From Domibacillus epiphyticus (GTDB lineage Bacteria > Bacillota > Bacilli > Bacillales > Domibacillaceae), in NCBI RefSeq assembly GCF_001975785.1, contig NZ_MSFI01000008.1:1-64000 (forward strand): a stretch of DNA of 64,000 nucleotides. The letters run 5' to 3'. Every line of letters starts with the position of its first letter. Position 1 is the stretch's first letter. Below are positions 1 through 8,826 of the stretch, one piece after another. Under the pieces are notes generated by a model. That model searched no databases. It was not told the DNA's origin and saw only the letters and a program-made list of their open reading frames with translations. Made by a program: the position numbers and the translations under genes.

Positions 1-63
1 GTTGACGTTTTTATTGATTTTGTTCAGTTTTCAATGTTCAATTTTCGGCAATGCCGTTTCAAT

Positions 64-155
64 AATGTAACACGACATTAACCAGTTGTCAAAAATATTT
101 TTCCGCTCTCTTGCGGACAAGAAGTAATATAACATGATTGTTTAATATAGCGCAA
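64..155 (-). promoter_or_regulatory. Tandem rRNA-type promoters P1 and P2 reading out of the left edge
   Basis: On the minus strand there are two sigma-A-like promoters. P2 has TTGACA (87-92), a 17-base spacer and TACATT (64-69). P1 has TTGCGC (150-155), an 18-base spacer and TATATT (126-131). An AT-rich tract lies upstream of P1. The bases downstream of P2 (1-60, minus strand) contain GAACATTGAAAACTGAAC, which resembles the leader seen before 16S rRNA in bacilli. I infer that an rRNA operon begins just outside the window. Confidence 0.6.
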
Positions 156-647
156 GTGTTTTTTGAAAAACTTTTAATACATTACTTTAATACAGCTGCT
201 TCTTTTTATTACTTTTATAAATCTACATAGAAATAAAAACGATACATTTTAGAAATTATAAAGCTATCTAATTCAATACATGCTGCTTTTACTGTGTTGT
301 TAATCAATTCTCGAACCTTTCCGGCTGAATAAGAGTTATTGTACATATAGTTACGTTCAGGGAACAAAGATAAAGATCGATGTGACCTCCATGAAAAACT
401 CCGGAAAAGGTTTCATTGGCGAAAGTAAAGAAAACTAAATTGACGTAAGCTTTCACAAAATCTGCGGAAGGATACGGCACACCAATTATTCACAAAAGAA
501 ATTGAAGTTCAAAAAACCTCCTTCCGATTTAACGGAAAAGAGGTTTTATCTAGCTTTTATACTCTGGTATGACATTGATTGAACATGCATACAGATTGCC
601 AATACAGTAAAGAATCCAAATATGGCTATTTAGCCGTTTTTCCTTTA
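156..647. other. Gene-free stretch between rRNA-type promoters and tRNA-Ala
   Basis: I see no reading frame with a ribosome binding site here. The only structure is a hairpin at 512-547 (arms AAAACCTC and GAGGTTTT with an inner TTCCG/CGGAA stem) followed by T-rich sequence. It may be a leftover terminator. Confidence 0.5.
512..547. terminator. Orphan bidirectional terminator-like hairpin
   Basis: Arms AAAACCTC (513-520) and GAGGTTTT pair, and an inner TTCCG/CGGAA stem closes an ATTTAA loop. A- and T-tracts flank both sides. No gene ends next to it. Confidence 0.4.
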
Positions 648-720
<73 letters not shown>

Positions 721-737
721 GTTGATGTCTAGATTAT

Positions 738-765
738 ATTATAACGTTATTCTTGCAATTCGCAA
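738..765 (-). promoter_or_regulatory. Promoter of tRNA-Ala
   Basis: The minus strand reads TTGCGA (760-765), a 16-base spacer and TATAAT (738-743), about 18 bases before the tRNA 5' end. This is close to the sigma-A consensus. Confidence 0.6.
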
Positions 766-781
766 CTCTTTTTTAAAAGAA

Positions 782-807
782 ACTCCAGGGATTATTCCCC
801 GTGGAGT
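782..807 (-). terminator. Terminator of pgi
   Basis: A hairpin with arms ACTCCA (782-787) and TGGAGT (802-807) and an extra CCC/GGG core overlaps the pgi stop codon. On the minus strand it is followed by TTCTTTTAAAAAA. Confidence 0.6.
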
Positions 808-2147
808 CTCTTTTCAAGTTCTATTTTCTTTTCTTCAAAGCCTGGCTTTCCAAGGAGAGCAAACATATTTACTTTATACGCTTCTACACCTGGCTGGTCG
901 AATGGATTTACACCAAGAAGGTACCCACTGATCGCGCACGCTTTTTCAAAGAAGTATACCAAGTACCCAAATGTGTAAGCATCCATCGCCGGGATAGATA
1001 CCGTCAAGTTTGGTACACCGCCATCCGTGTGAGCAAGCAGCGTTCCTTCAAATGCTTTATTGTTAACGAAATCAACTGTTTGTCCAGCTAGGTAATTTAG
1101 CCCATCAAGGTCGTTATCTGCTTCCTCAACGTTTAATGATTTAAGTGGGTTTTCGACGCGGATTACGGTTTCAAATAAATCTCTGCGGCCTTCCTGCACG
1201 TATTGACCAAGTGAATGTAAGTCTGTTGAGAAGTTTGCAGAAGAAGGGAAAATTCCTTTGCCGTCTTTTCCTTCACTTTCACCAAATAGCTGTTTCCACC
1301 ACTCAGAGAAATATTGAAGGCCTGGTTCATAGTTAATGAGCATTTCAATTGTTTTTCCTTTGTTATACAAAGCATTGCGAACAGCCGCATATTGATATGC
1401 CTGATTTTCCTCAAGTTCTGATGAACTGTATGCTTCGCGAGCATCGCGCGCGCCCTGCATCATCGCATCGATGTCTGCTCCAGCCACGGCAATCGGAAGT
1501 AAACCAACCGCTGTTAAAACGGAATAACGACCGCCGACATCATCCGGAATAACAAATGTTTCGTATCCCTCTTCATTCGCAACTGTTTTTAAAGCACCTC
1601 TTGCTTTATCTGTCGTTGCATAAATGCGGCTTTTTGCTTCATCTTTTCCATATTGCTTTTCAAGAAGGCCGCGGAACAAGCGGAATGCAAGAGCTGGTTC
1701 CGTTGTTGTTCCTGATTTTGAGATGACATTTATGGACCAATTTTTCCCCTCAAGCACTTCAATCAAATCGCTCATGTATGTAGAGCTGATATTGTTCCCA
1801 GCGAAAAACACTTGTGGTCCATTGCGCTTTTCAGAAGATAAGACATTATAAAAGCTATGGTTCAGCATGTCGATCGCAGCGCGTGCGCCAAGATATGATC
1901 CACCGATCCCAATGACGATTAGAATATCAGAATCGTTACGTATTTTTTCCGCTGCTTTTTTGATTCGGGCAAATTCTTCTTTGTCATAATCTTCAGGGAG
2001 GTCAATCCATCCGAGGTAATCGTTTCCCTGACCTGTTTTTTCATGAAGGGAATGGTGCGCCACTTTTACGGCATCACGCAAATACTCAATTTCGTGTTCG
2101 CCGAAAAACGAAAGAGCATTTGAATAATTAAATTGAATATGCGTCAT
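792..2147 (-). CDS. pgi: Glucose-6-phosphate isomerase
   Basis: Interconverts glucose 6-phosphate and fructose 6-phosphate in glycolysis and gluconeogenesis; cytosolic. The 451-residue protein has the usual Gram-positive PGI length. It carries the sugar-isomerase (SIS) motif [13 protein letters not shown] near residue 80, the [13 protein letters not shown] segment near 145, and [14 protein letters not shown] near 290. The start is the ATG at 2147: GGAGG lies 10 bases upstream, whereas a TTG two codons earlier would sit too close to it. It is monocistronic, with its own promoter and a terminator on each side. In B. subtilis pgi also sits beside the yug genes. Confidence 0.97.
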   Translation of the reverse strand: MTHIQFNYSNALSFFGEHEIEYLRDAVKVAHHSLHEKTGQGNDYLGWIDLPEDYDKEEFARIKKAAEKIRNDSDILIVIGIGGSYLGARAAIDMLNHSFYNVLSSEKRNGPQVFFAGNNISSTYMSDLIEVLEGKNWSINVISKSGTTTEPALAFRLFRGLLEKQYGKDEAKSRIYATTDKARGALKTVANEEGYETFVIPDDVGGRYSVLTAVGLLPIAVAGADIDAMMQGARDAREAYSSSELEENQAYQYAAVRNALYNKGKTIEMLINYEPGLQYFSEWWKQLFGESEGKDGKGIFPSSANFSTDLHSLGQYVQEGRRDLFETVIRVENPLKSLNVEEADNDLDGLNYLAGQTVDFVNNKAFEGTLLAHTDGGVPNLTVSIPAMDAYTFGYLVYFFEKACAISGYLLGVNPFDQPGVEAYKVNMFALLGKPGFEEKKIELEKRLHGE

Positions 2148-2185
2148 CCTCAAAAAACCTCCGTCTATCTGTATTTTTCCACTTT

Positions 2186-2214
2186 ACTGTATATGACTGA
2201 ACTCGGTTTCGCAA
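2186..2214 (-). promoter_or_regulatory. Putative pgi promoter
   Basis: The minus strand reads TTGCGA (2209-2214), a 17-base spacer and TACAGT (2186-2191), about 38 bases before the pgi start. Confidence 0.4.
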
Positions 2215-2233
2215 GGAAAAACAATAGAAAAAG

Positions 2234-2253
2234 CCGGGCTTATTTTCGCCCGG
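2234..2253 (-). terminator. Terminator of the butanol dehydrogenase gene
   Basis: A CCGGGC/GCCCGG hairpin starts right after the stop codon. On the minus strand it is followed by CTTTTTCTATTGTTTTT. Confidence 0.85.
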
Positions 2254-3411
2254 TTATAGTGAAGCTCGCAAAATCGCTGTTACATCTTCGCGGTCCAACT
2301 TTGTAAAGTTCCCAAATGGACCGTTAAACAATGTTTTACCTGCCATTTCATCAATGCGGCTATCGTCAATATCATAATCCGCAAGACGGGAAGGTGCTTC
2401 AATGGATGTCCAGAAATGACGAAGAGCTTCAATCCCTTCAAGACCTGCTTCTTTATCCGTCTTCCCTCCCGGATCAATATCAAATACACGCACAGCCAGC
2501 TTTTTAAAACGCTCTGGCTTTACATCGATGTTGTATTTCATCCAATTCGGGAATAAAATCGCTAAACCTCCACCATGTGGTATATCGTAAACAGCTGAAA
2601 CGGCGTGTTCAATATTATGCGTTGCCCAATCACCGCGATAGCCCATTTGAAGCATTCCGTTTAAAGCAATCGTGCCGGCAAACATCACTGTTTCCCTCAA
2701 TTTATCATTTTGCAGATCATTCATTAATTTCGGAGCGGTTTCGACAACTGTTTTCAAAGTCCCCTCAATCATCCGATCCTGCACATCCGTTTGTTCAGAA
2801 TTATGAAAATACTGCTCAAGCATGTGCGTCATCATGTCTACAATGCCATATGTCGTCTGATCACGGGGTACCGTCGTGGTCCAGTACGGATCACAAATCG
2901 AAAATTTCGGGAAAACATAGGGACTTCCCCATCCCAGCTTTTCATTTGTATCCCAGTTTGTAATAACGGAACCAGAATTCATTTCGGATCCTGTTGCAGC
3001 CAGAGTTAAAATCGTTCCAAGAGGAAGCCCATTTTTTACAGGCTCTTTTTTCGTGATAAAATCCCAAGGATCGCCCTCATACTTTGCTGCTGCTGCAACG
3101 GCTTTTGCACAGTCAATAACGCTGCCGCCTCCCACTGCAAGGATAAAGCTAACTTGATTTTCACGGCATAATTGAGCTCCACGCTTTACTGTTGTCAGAC
3201 GTGGATTCGGTTCAACTCCAGCTAGTTCCGTTATATTAAATCCATCAAGCTGTTTTAATACTAAGTCGTACAAACCGCTTTTTTTAATGCTGCCGCCCCC
3301 ATAAACAAGCAAGACGTTTTCACCGTATGGAGCGATGTTGTCTCTTAATTGATTTACTGTATCTTTGCCAAAAATCCATTTAACCGGATTCCAGTATACA
3401 AATTCATTCAT
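2254..3411 (-). CDS. NAD(P)H-dependent butanol dehydrogenase, iron-containing ADH family (YugJ/YugK-like)
   Basis: Predicted to reduce aldehydes such as butanal to alcohols using NAD(P)H and a divalent metal. The 385-residue protein has the family order: a nucleotide-binding half with GGGS near residue 38 and [11 protein letters not shown] near 95, the iron-ADH signature [13 protein letters not shown] near 140, and the metal-site helices with [11 protein letters not shown] and [18 protein letters not shown]. The start is ATG at 3411, 11 bases after AGGAG; a GTG four codons earlier overlaps that site. B. subtilis has two such genes (yugJ, yugK) here, while this window has one. The physiological substrate is not known from sequence. 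Confidence 0.88.
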   Translation of the reverse strand: MNEFVYWNPVKWIFGKDTVNQLRDNIAPYGENVLLVYGGGSIKKSGLYDLVLKQLDGFNITELAGVEPNPRLTTVKRGAQLCRENQVSFILAVGGGSVIDCAKAVAAAAKYEGDPWDFITKKEPVKNGLPLGTILTLAATGSEMNSGSVITNWDTNEKLGWGSPYVFPKFSICDPYWTTTVPRDQTTYGIVDMMTHMLEQYFHNSEQTDVQDRMIEGTLKTVVETAPKLMNDLQNDKLRETVMFAGTIALNGMLQMGYRGDWATHNIEHAVSAVYDIPHGGGLAILFPNWMKYNIDVKPERFKKLAVRVFDIDPGGKTDKEAGLEGIEALRHFWTSIEAPSRLADYDIDDSRIDEMAGKTLFNGPFGNFTKLDREDVTAILRASL

Positions 3412-3493
3412 TGTCTTCTTCACTCCTTTTCAGTTTCATTATGCGAAACAGTCCGTGTATTTATCAACTAATTACTCTTGAAGCACATAAAAA

Positions 3494-3518
3494 AAACCGG
3501 CTAAAAAACAGCCGGTTT
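3494..3518 (-). terminator. Terminator of glutamate dehydrogenase gene
   Basis: Hairpin AAACCGGCT (3494-3502) / AGCCGGTTT (3510-3518) overlaps the stop codon. On the minus strand it runs into eight Ts. Confidence 0.9.
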
Positions 3519-4761
3519 ATACCCATCCTCTAAATTTTGAAGCTTCCGCAGCACGGCGAACACCGACCATGTAGGCGGCAAGACGCATATTGACACCGCG
3601 TGTCTGTGATACTTCATAAATGTTATTAAATGCTTTAATTAAATTTTCATGAAGCTTTTCATTCACTTCTTCTTCCGTCCAATAATATCCTTGATTATTT
3701 TGCACCCATTCGAAATAAGAAACGGTTACGCCGCCGGCGCTAGCCAGTACATCCGGCACGAGCAAAATACCTCGCTCCGTTAAAATTTTCGTTGCTTCAA
3801 GCGTCGTTGGTCCGTTTGCTGCTTCTACCACGATTGATGCTTGAATGTTTCGGGCATTTTCTTCTGTAATTTGGTTGGAAATTGCTGCCGGCACTAATAT
3901 GTCGCAGTCAATTTCAAGAAGCTGCTGGTTCGTAATTGTATTGTCAAACAACGTTGTAATCGTACCAAAGCTGTCACGGCGATCGAGCAAATAATCAATA
4001 TCAAGACCATCCGGATCATGGAGACCGCCGTATGCATCAGAAATGCCGACTACTTTCGCACCAGCATCATGCATAAATTTAGCCAAGTAGCTGCCGGCGT
4101 TCCCAAACCCCTGTACAACAACACGGGCGCCTTTTATGTCAATCCCCCGCTTCTGTGCAGCTTCATGAATACAAATTGTTACACCTTGTGCAGTCGCTTT
4201 TTCACGGCCGTGAGAACCTCCAAGTGCAATTGGCTTGCCGGTAATAAAGCCCGGCGAGTCAAACTCACGGATCCTGCTGTATTCATCCATCATCCAGGCC
4301 ATAATCTGTGAATTCGTGTAGACATCCGGGGCAGGAATATCTTTTGTAGGGCCAACAATTTGGCTGATGGCGCGGACATATCCGCGGCTGATATTTTCAA
4401 TTTCCCGCATGGACAACTGGCGAGGATCACAAACGACGCCGCCTTTACCGCCTCCATATGGCAAATCAACGATACCAGCTTTTAATGTCATCCACATAGA
4501 TAACGCTTTCACTTCTTCTTCATTCACTTCAGGATGGAAACGGACGCCGCCTTTTGTGGGACCTGGTGCATCGTTATGCTGTGCACGGTATCCCGTGAAA
4601 ATTTTGACTGATCCGTCATCCATTTTGACGGGAATACGCACTGTTAACATGCGGAGCGGTTCTTTTAACAGCTCGTACATCTCTTCTGTGTATCCGAGTT
4701 TAGTAAGTGCTTCTTTAATGACGTTCTGGGTCGATGTGAATAAGTTTAAATTTTCCGCCAT
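3517..4761 (-). CDS. gudB: NAD-specific glutamate dehydrogenase (GudB/RocG type)
   Basis: Oxidatively deaminates glutamate to 2-oxoglutarate, linking amino-acid use to the TCA cycle. The 414-residue protein has the catalytic domain first (GPTKGGVRFHP near residue 67, the lysine region PYGGGKGG near 101) and a Rossmann domain (VVVQGFGNAGS near 220). The start has GAGGGG 8 bases upstream. Residues 84-86 read VKA only once. The laboratory strain B. subtilis 168 gudB is inactive because of a VKA duplication at this place, so this copy looks functional. GudB and RocG are too alike to separate by eye; the position near yugI is the reason for gudB. Confidence 0.9.
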   Translation of the reverse strand: MAENLNLFTSTQNVIKEALTKLGYTEEMYELLKEPLRMLTVRIPVKMDDGSVKIFTGYRAQHNDAPGPTKGGVRFHPEVNEEEVKALSMWMTLKAGIVDLPYGGGKGGVVCDPRQLSMREIENISRGYVRAISQIVGPTKDIPAPDVYTNSQIMAWMMDEYSRIREFDSPGFITGKPIALGGSHGREKATAQGVTICIHEAAQKRGIDIKGARVVVQGFGNAGSYLAKFMHDAGAKVVGISDAYGGLHDPDGLDIDYLLDRRDSFGTITTLFDNTITNQQLLEIDCDILVPAAISNQITEENARNIQASIVVEAANGPTTLEATKILTERGILLVPDVLASAGGVTVSYFEWVQNNQGYYWTEEEVNEKLHENLIKAFNNIYEVSQTRGVNMRLAAYMVGVRRAAEASKFRGWV

Positions 4762-4822
4762 TTACATTCCCCTCTTTTATCATCATTTTTTCGCCAAGTA
4801 ATCATTTCTTACTATTGCTTCC

Positions 4823-4852
4823 ATTGTATGCTTACGAACGACCCGTCCGCAA
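4823..4852 (-). promoter_or_regulatory. Putative gudB promoter
   Basis: The minus strand reads TTGCGG (4847-4852), an 18-base spacer and TACAAT (4823-4828), about 60 bases upstream of the start codon. Confidence 0.45.
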
Positions 4853-4868
4853 GACATATAGCCTATAT

Positions 4869-5234
4869 TCAGCCTTTTTTCCGCTCTTCCTTGACCGATT
4901 GCTCAATCCATTCCTGCAATTTGTCTTTCAATGGATGAAAACCGTCTCCATCGTCATCAATTTGTATGCCTCTGCGCTGATGACGGCCGCCTTCTTCTGT
5001 CGCCCGGATGGACAAGCTAATTTTACTTTCATCTTCATTGACCGAAAGCACTTTTACCGTTACGTCTTCACCGACTGTTAAATAATCATTAATGTCCCGC
5101 ACAAAGCCGTGCGTGATTTCTGATATATGAACAAGCCCCTGACGGCCGTGATCAAGTGCAATAAAAGCGCCGTACGGCTGGATGCCGGTGATTTTCCCGG
5201 TGACAATCTGCCCCGGTTCAAATTTTTGTCCCAT
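4869..5234 (-). CDS. yugI: S1-domain RNA-binding general stress protein (YugI, GSP13)
   Basis: A 121-residue cytosolic protein. Residues 1-75 form an S1 OB-fold: VTGKITGIQPYGAFIALD, then GLVHISEIT, then LSVNEDESKISLSIRA. The C-terminal 45 residues are charged. S1 proteins of this family bind RNA and associate with ribosomes; B. subtilis YugI is a stress-induced homologue. The start is ATG at 5234 with GGAG 7 bases upstream; a TTG one codon earlier is less well placed. The order next to gudB and alaT matches B. subtilis. Confidence 0.88.
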   Translation of the reverse strand: MGQKFEPGQIVTGKITGIQPYGAFIALDHGRQGLVHISEITHGFVRDINDYLTVGEDVTVKVLSVNEDESKISLSIRATEEGGRHQRRGIQIDDDGDGFHPLKDKLQEWIEQSVKEERKKG

Positions 5235-5480
5235 CAAATCTCTCCAGTTTTTTGTTGTTTTCTGTTTTATGCGTCGCGATATTATACCATACTTTCAAAT
5301 GACTTGAAATTAATCACTGGTTTTTCTAACTAAAAGAGTCAAGTAAAATATTCAAGACAGATTAAAAATTAAAAGGAACAGATTGATATCAGCCTTTGCT
5401 AATTTCAAATTCAGATGGAAATACATAAGGTTAGTAATATAAAAAACAATACTTTCTATTCAATAGACATTTTTGAAAAA

Positions 5481-5514
5481 AATAAGGGAAGAGCATTTTT
5501 GCTCTTCCCTTATT
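5481..5514 (-). terminator. Terminator of alaR-alaT
   Basis: A perfect 14-base stem (5481-5494 / 5501-5514) with a 6-base loop and seven Ts on the minus strand. It begins at the alaT stop codon. Confidence 0.92.
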
Positions 5515-6688
5515 AATTCATTTGTCTTTTGTCAATAAACTGTCCAATACGTTTGATCGCTTCCTGCAATTGTGCCATGGATGATGCGTAAGAGCAGCGT
5601 ATGTAGCCTTCGCCCCCTTTACCAAAAACTGAACCCGGCACTACTGCTACTTTTTCTTCAAGAAGGAGTTGTTCTGCAAATTGTTCAGAAGTTAGACCTG
5701 TTGACTGAATGGATGGGAATACGTAAAATGCTCCGCCCGGCAAATGGCAGTCAAGTCCAAGTTCATTAAACGATTGAACGATATAATTTCGGCGCCGGCG
5801 ATAGTCTTTCTTCATGCTTTCCACATCTGTCATGCCGTTTTGTAATGCTTCAATTGCTCCATACTGTGCCGGTGTTGACGCACACATCATTGCGTATTGA
5901 TGAATTTTCAGCATCGCACTGGAGATTTTAACGGGTGCACATGTAAAACCAAGACGCCAGCCAGTCATGGCAAATCCTTTAGAAAATCCATTAATTAAAA
6001 TCGTTCGTTCACGCATTCCCTCTAGTGATGCAATCGATGTATGATCCTGATCGTATGCCAGCTCCGCATAAATTTCATCAGCTATGACAAGCAAATCGTG
6101 TTTTTTCACAATATCTGCAATGAGCTGCAGGTCCTCTTTATTAAGCTGCGTACCGGTCGGATTGTTCGGATAACAGAGAAGGAGCGCTTTCGTTTTGGAC
6201 GTAATGGCTGCTTCAAACTGTTCAGGCTGCAATTTAAAGCCCGTTTCACCTGTAGTCCCGATCGTCACCGCTTTTCCGCCAGCGAGCTCAACAAGTGGAG
6301 CGTAGGAAACAAAACACGGTTCTACTACAATAATTTCATCACCCGGATCCGTTATCGCACGCATCGCAATATCAATTGCCTGGCTTGCACCTACTGTAAC
6401 TATAATTTCATTCTGAGGCGAATAACGAACTCTAAAACGACTCTCCATATAATGGGCTATTTCCCTGCGAAGTTCGATTAAGCCGGCATTCGCTGTATAG
6501 GATGTAAACCCTCGCTCCAATGAAGAAATAGCTGCTTCACGGACTGACCAAGTGGTGACAAAATCCGGTTCACCCACGCCAAGGGAGACTACCCCTTCCA
6601 TCGTTGCCGCTAAATCAAAAAATTTCCGGATGCCCGATGGACGCATATTTTCTACCGATTTTGCGATATAGCTCTTTGTTACTGTCAT
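5513..6688 (-). CDS. alaT: Alanine transaminase (AlaT/YugH), class I aminotransferase
   Basis: A PLP-dependent class I/II aminotransferase of 391 residues, placed in alanine metabolism by homology to B. subtilis AlaT. Visible landmarks are SLGVGEPDF near residue 36, CYPNNPTG near 175, VIADEIYAEL near 205, and the PLP-lysine motif NGFSKGFAMTGWRLGF near 235. The arginine binding the substrate carboxylate lies in GEGYIRCSYA. The start is taken as the ATG at 6688, which shares its A with the alaR stop codon (TGATG), so the two are translationally coupled. Substrate assignment depends on the alaR partner rather than on the enzyme sequence. Confidence 0.85.
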   Translation of the reverse strand: MTVTKSYIAKSVENMRPSGIRKFFDLAATMEGVVSLGVGEPDFVTTWSVREAAISSLERGFTSYTANAGLIELRREIAHYMESRFRVRYSPQNEIIVTVGASQAIDIAMRAITDPGDEIIVVEPCFVSYAPLVELAGGKAVTIGTTGETGFKLQPEQFEAAITSKTKALLLCYPNNPTGTQLNKEDLQLIADIVKKHDLLVIADEIYAELAYDQDHTSIASLEGMRERTILINGFSKGFAMTGWRLGFTCAPVKISSAMLKIHQYAMMCASTPAQYGAIEALQNGMTDVESMKKDYRRRRNYIVQSFNELGLDCHLPGGAFYVFPSIQSTGLTSEQFAEQLLLEEKVAVVPGSVFGKGGEGYIRCSYASSMAQLQEAIKRIGQFIDKRQMN

Positions 6689-7188
6689 CACGGTGACACC
6701 ACGATTCTATTATCTTGTTGTTTCGACGTGTAAATCATGCCATCGTGCTTATATTTTTTTAATTGAAAATGAGTTGTTGTAGACACAACCGAATCCAGTG
6801 TGGATAGTTTTTCTGATACAAAGCGGGCTATTTCATTCATCGATTTCCCTTCGACGGTAACTGACAAATCATATACACCCGACATTAAATAAACAGAGCT
6901 GACTTCCTTAAAGCGGTAAATCCTTTCTGCAACTTCGTCAAAGCCGACGCCGCGCTTCGGTGTGACCTTCACATCGATCATCGCTGTCACCCCTGTAAAA
7001 TTGTCCATTTTTGCCCAATCAACGAGTGTGGCATAGTGAACAATGACTTTTTCTTCTTCTAGACGGCGAATCGTATCCGCTACTTCCGTTACCGCAAGAC
7101 CAGTCATTTTAGCGATATCTGCCGCTTCAAAACGTGCGTCTTTCTGCAGAATTTCAAGGATTTCCACTTCTTTTTCATTCAGCTTCAT
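6688..7188 (-). CDS. alaR: Lrp/AsnC-family transcriptional regulator AlaR
   Basis: Predicted local regulator of the alaRT operon. The 166-residue protein has an N-terminal helix-turn-helix (roughly residues 5-50, LEILQKDARFEAADIAKMTGL) and a C-terminal AsnC ligand-binding (RAM) domain (about 65-140), the standard Lrp architecture. AGGAGG lies 10 bases before the ATG. In B. subtilis AlaR activates alaR-alaT in response to alanine. A -10 element TATAAT lies at 7231-7236 on the minus strand, and a perfect palindrome at 7284-7301 is a candidate binding site. Confidence 0.9.
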   Translation of the reverse strand: MKLNEKEVEILEILQKDARFEAADIAKMTGLAVTEVADTIRRLEEEKVIVHYATLVDWAKMDNFTGVTAMIDVKVTPKRGVGFDEVAERIYRFKEVSSVYLMSGVYDLSVTVEGKSMNEIARFVSEKLSTLDSVVSTTTHFQLKKYKHDGMIYTSKQQDNRIVVSP

Positions 7189-7283
7189 GATGATTGATCC
7201 TCCTCAGTAATGTAAAAAACTACATAATTCATTATAACAAAATCAATACTTGTTTGTTCATTTCACTAAAAATAACTCATATT

Positions 7284-7301
7284 TTTGTGAAATTTCACAA
7301 A
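7284..7301. promoter_or_regulatory. Perfect 18-base palindrome upstream of alaR
   Basis: TTTGTGAAATTTCACAAA is an uninterrupted inverted repeat. It overlaps the last codons of yugE and lies about 50 bases upstream of the alaR -10 element. Its arms resemble Rex or CRP/FNR half-sites, but the spacing is two bases too short for either. It may be an AlaR operator. Confidence 0.45.
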
Positions 7302-7558
7302 GAGCAAGAGGAGTTGTTTTTTATTGTCATTAGTTGTTCAGCAAGTTTAGTTGGATTTCCGCCAGACATTGGCATGTCAAATGAGTGTTCATAAATAGAC
7401 CGAATAGCAGCCGCCAGTTTGTTTATTTCGTCGATACTATGAACCGCATAGATCGAGTCCGCAATTTCTGTATCGTAAAAACCTTCTCCGGCGTTATATG
7501 GATCAAAGCCATTCAATACGTCCGCAAGCGCAAGATTTAATTGTGCAGTTTCATTCAT
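7295..7558 (-). CDS. yugE: YugE-like DUF1871 family protein
   Basis: An 87-residue acidic, mostly helical protein with no signal peptide or membrane segment. The N-terminal pattern LALADVLNGFDPYNAGEGFYDTEIADSIYAVH fits DUF1871, the family of B. subtilis YugE, and the position between alaR and patB matches. Function is unknown. The start is ATG at 7558, with AAAGG 8 bases upstream; a GTG three codons earlier lies inside the ribosome binding site. Confidence 0.75.
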   Translation of the reverse strand: MNETAQLNLALADVLNGFDPYNAGEGFYDTEIADSIYAVHSIDEINKLAAAIRSIYEHSFDMPMSGGNPTKLAEQLMTIKNNSSCSL

Positions 7559-7620
7559 TTGTATCACCTTTCATTTTGTTTTAACATGATAATAACTAAT
7601 TGTCAGGGAGAGTGGATTTG

Positions 7621-8790
7621 ATGTCAAGATTTGATGAAGTCGTTGAACGGCGCGGAACGAACGCTGTGAAATGGGATGGTCTGAAAACAGTATTTGGAAA
7701 AGAAGATGTGCTGCCAATGTGGGTGGCGGATATGGACTTTAAAGCGCCAGAACCCGTTATTGAAGCGGTGAAAAAAGAAGCGGCTCACGGGGTTTACGGC
7801 TACACTCTCGTGCCTGACTCTACTCGTGAAGCAATCGTCGACTGGATGAACGTGCGACATGAGTGGGTAATAAAAAAAGAATGGCTGCTGTTTAATCATG
7901 GCGTTGTGCCGTCAATTGGTGCAGCCATTGAAGCTCTGACAGAATCGGGAGATGCTGTCATTGTCCAGCCGCCGGTTTACAATCCGTTTTTTGATATGGT
8001 CGAGAAAAATGAACGGAGGCTAGTCCATAGTGAGCTGATTCTAAAAAATAATCGTTATGAAATGGACTATGAAGACATCGAATCAAAAATTGTTTCGGAA
8101 AACGCGAAATTGTTTTTATTCTGCTCGCCTCACAACCCCGGGGGCCGTGTGTGGTCAGAAAAAGAATTAAAAAAACTGGCGGCTATTTGTGAAAAGCATG
8201 GAGTAACCATTATATCGGATGAAATACATAGCGATTTGACACGGGGACCACATAAGCATATTCCTTTGGGTTCATTTTCTGAAAAAGTGGTAACACTTAT
8301 TGCCCCGTCTAAAACATTCAATCTAGCCGGTTTACAGGCTTCAGCCTTAATCGTTTCAGATAAACAACTACGAACGAAAATGCAGAAAGTGTTTGCCCGT
8401 CAAGGTGCGTTTACATTAAATCAGATGGGTATTGCTGCAATGGAGGCAGCGTACCGTCACGGGCATGAGTGGCTTGATGAAGTGATTGAATACATTCAAG
8501 GAAATGCACAACTGGTGAAAGAGTACATAGAAGAGAAAATTCCTGAACTTGTCGTCATGGTACCAGAAGGAAGCTATCTCGTATGGATCGATTGCCGACA
8601 ACTAGGACTTTCAGATAAAGAGCTGCTTGCATTATTTTTAGATGAAGGGAGCATTGCACTCGGCAACGGTGCAAAATATGGTCCCGGTGGTGAAGGATTC
8701 ATGCGATTAAATGTCGCCTGCCCGCGTTCGCTCGTCGAGGATGGTCTCAGTCGAATGAAAAAAGCAGTGGATTCACTAACTATAAAATGA
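7621..8790 (+). CDS. patB: Cystathionine beta-lyase / cysteine desulfhydrase PatB (MalY family)
   Basis: A PLP enzyme that splits C-S bonds (cystathionine to homocysteine, cysteine to sulfide in the B. subtilis homologue). The 389-residue protein has the MalY hallmarks: WVADMDFKAPEPV near residue 34, SPHNPGGRVW near 170, SDEIHSDL near 200, and the PLP lysine in APSKTFNLAGLQ near 233. The start is ATG at 7621, 8 bases after GGGAG; an upstream in-frame TTG lacks a site. It is divergent from yugE and followed by a shared terminator. Confidence 0.88.
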   Translation: MSRFDEVVERRGTNAVKWDGLKTVFGKEDVLPMWVADMDFKAPEPVIEAVKKEAAHGVYGYTLVPDSTREAIVDWMNVRHEWVIKKEWLLFNHGVVPSIGAAIEALTESGDAVIVQPPVYNPFFDMVEKNERRLVHSELILKNNRYEMDYEDIESKIVSENAKLFLFCSPHNPGGRVWSEKELKKLAAICEKHGVTIISDEIHSDLTRGPHKHIPLGSFSEKVVTLIAPSKTFNLAGLQASALIVSDKQLRTKMQKVFARQGAFTLNQMGIAAMEAAYRHGHEWLDEVIEYIQGNAQLVKEYIEEKIPELVVMVPEGSYLVWIDCRQLGLSDKELLALFLDEGSIALGNGAKYGPGGEGFMRLNVACPRSLVEDGLSRMKKAVDSLTIK

Positions 8791-8800
8791 TAAAAAAAAT

Positions 8801-8823
8801 ACCCCGCCGGCTTGTGGCAGGGT
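8801..8823. terminator. Bidirectional terminator between patB and the kinase gene
   Basis: Stem ACCC-C-GCC (8801-8808) pairs with GGC-A-GGGT (8816-8823), with one mismatch. Six Ts follow on the plus strand and an A-rich tract precedes it, so it can serve both convergent genes. Confidence 0.8.
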
Positions 8824-8826
8824 TTT

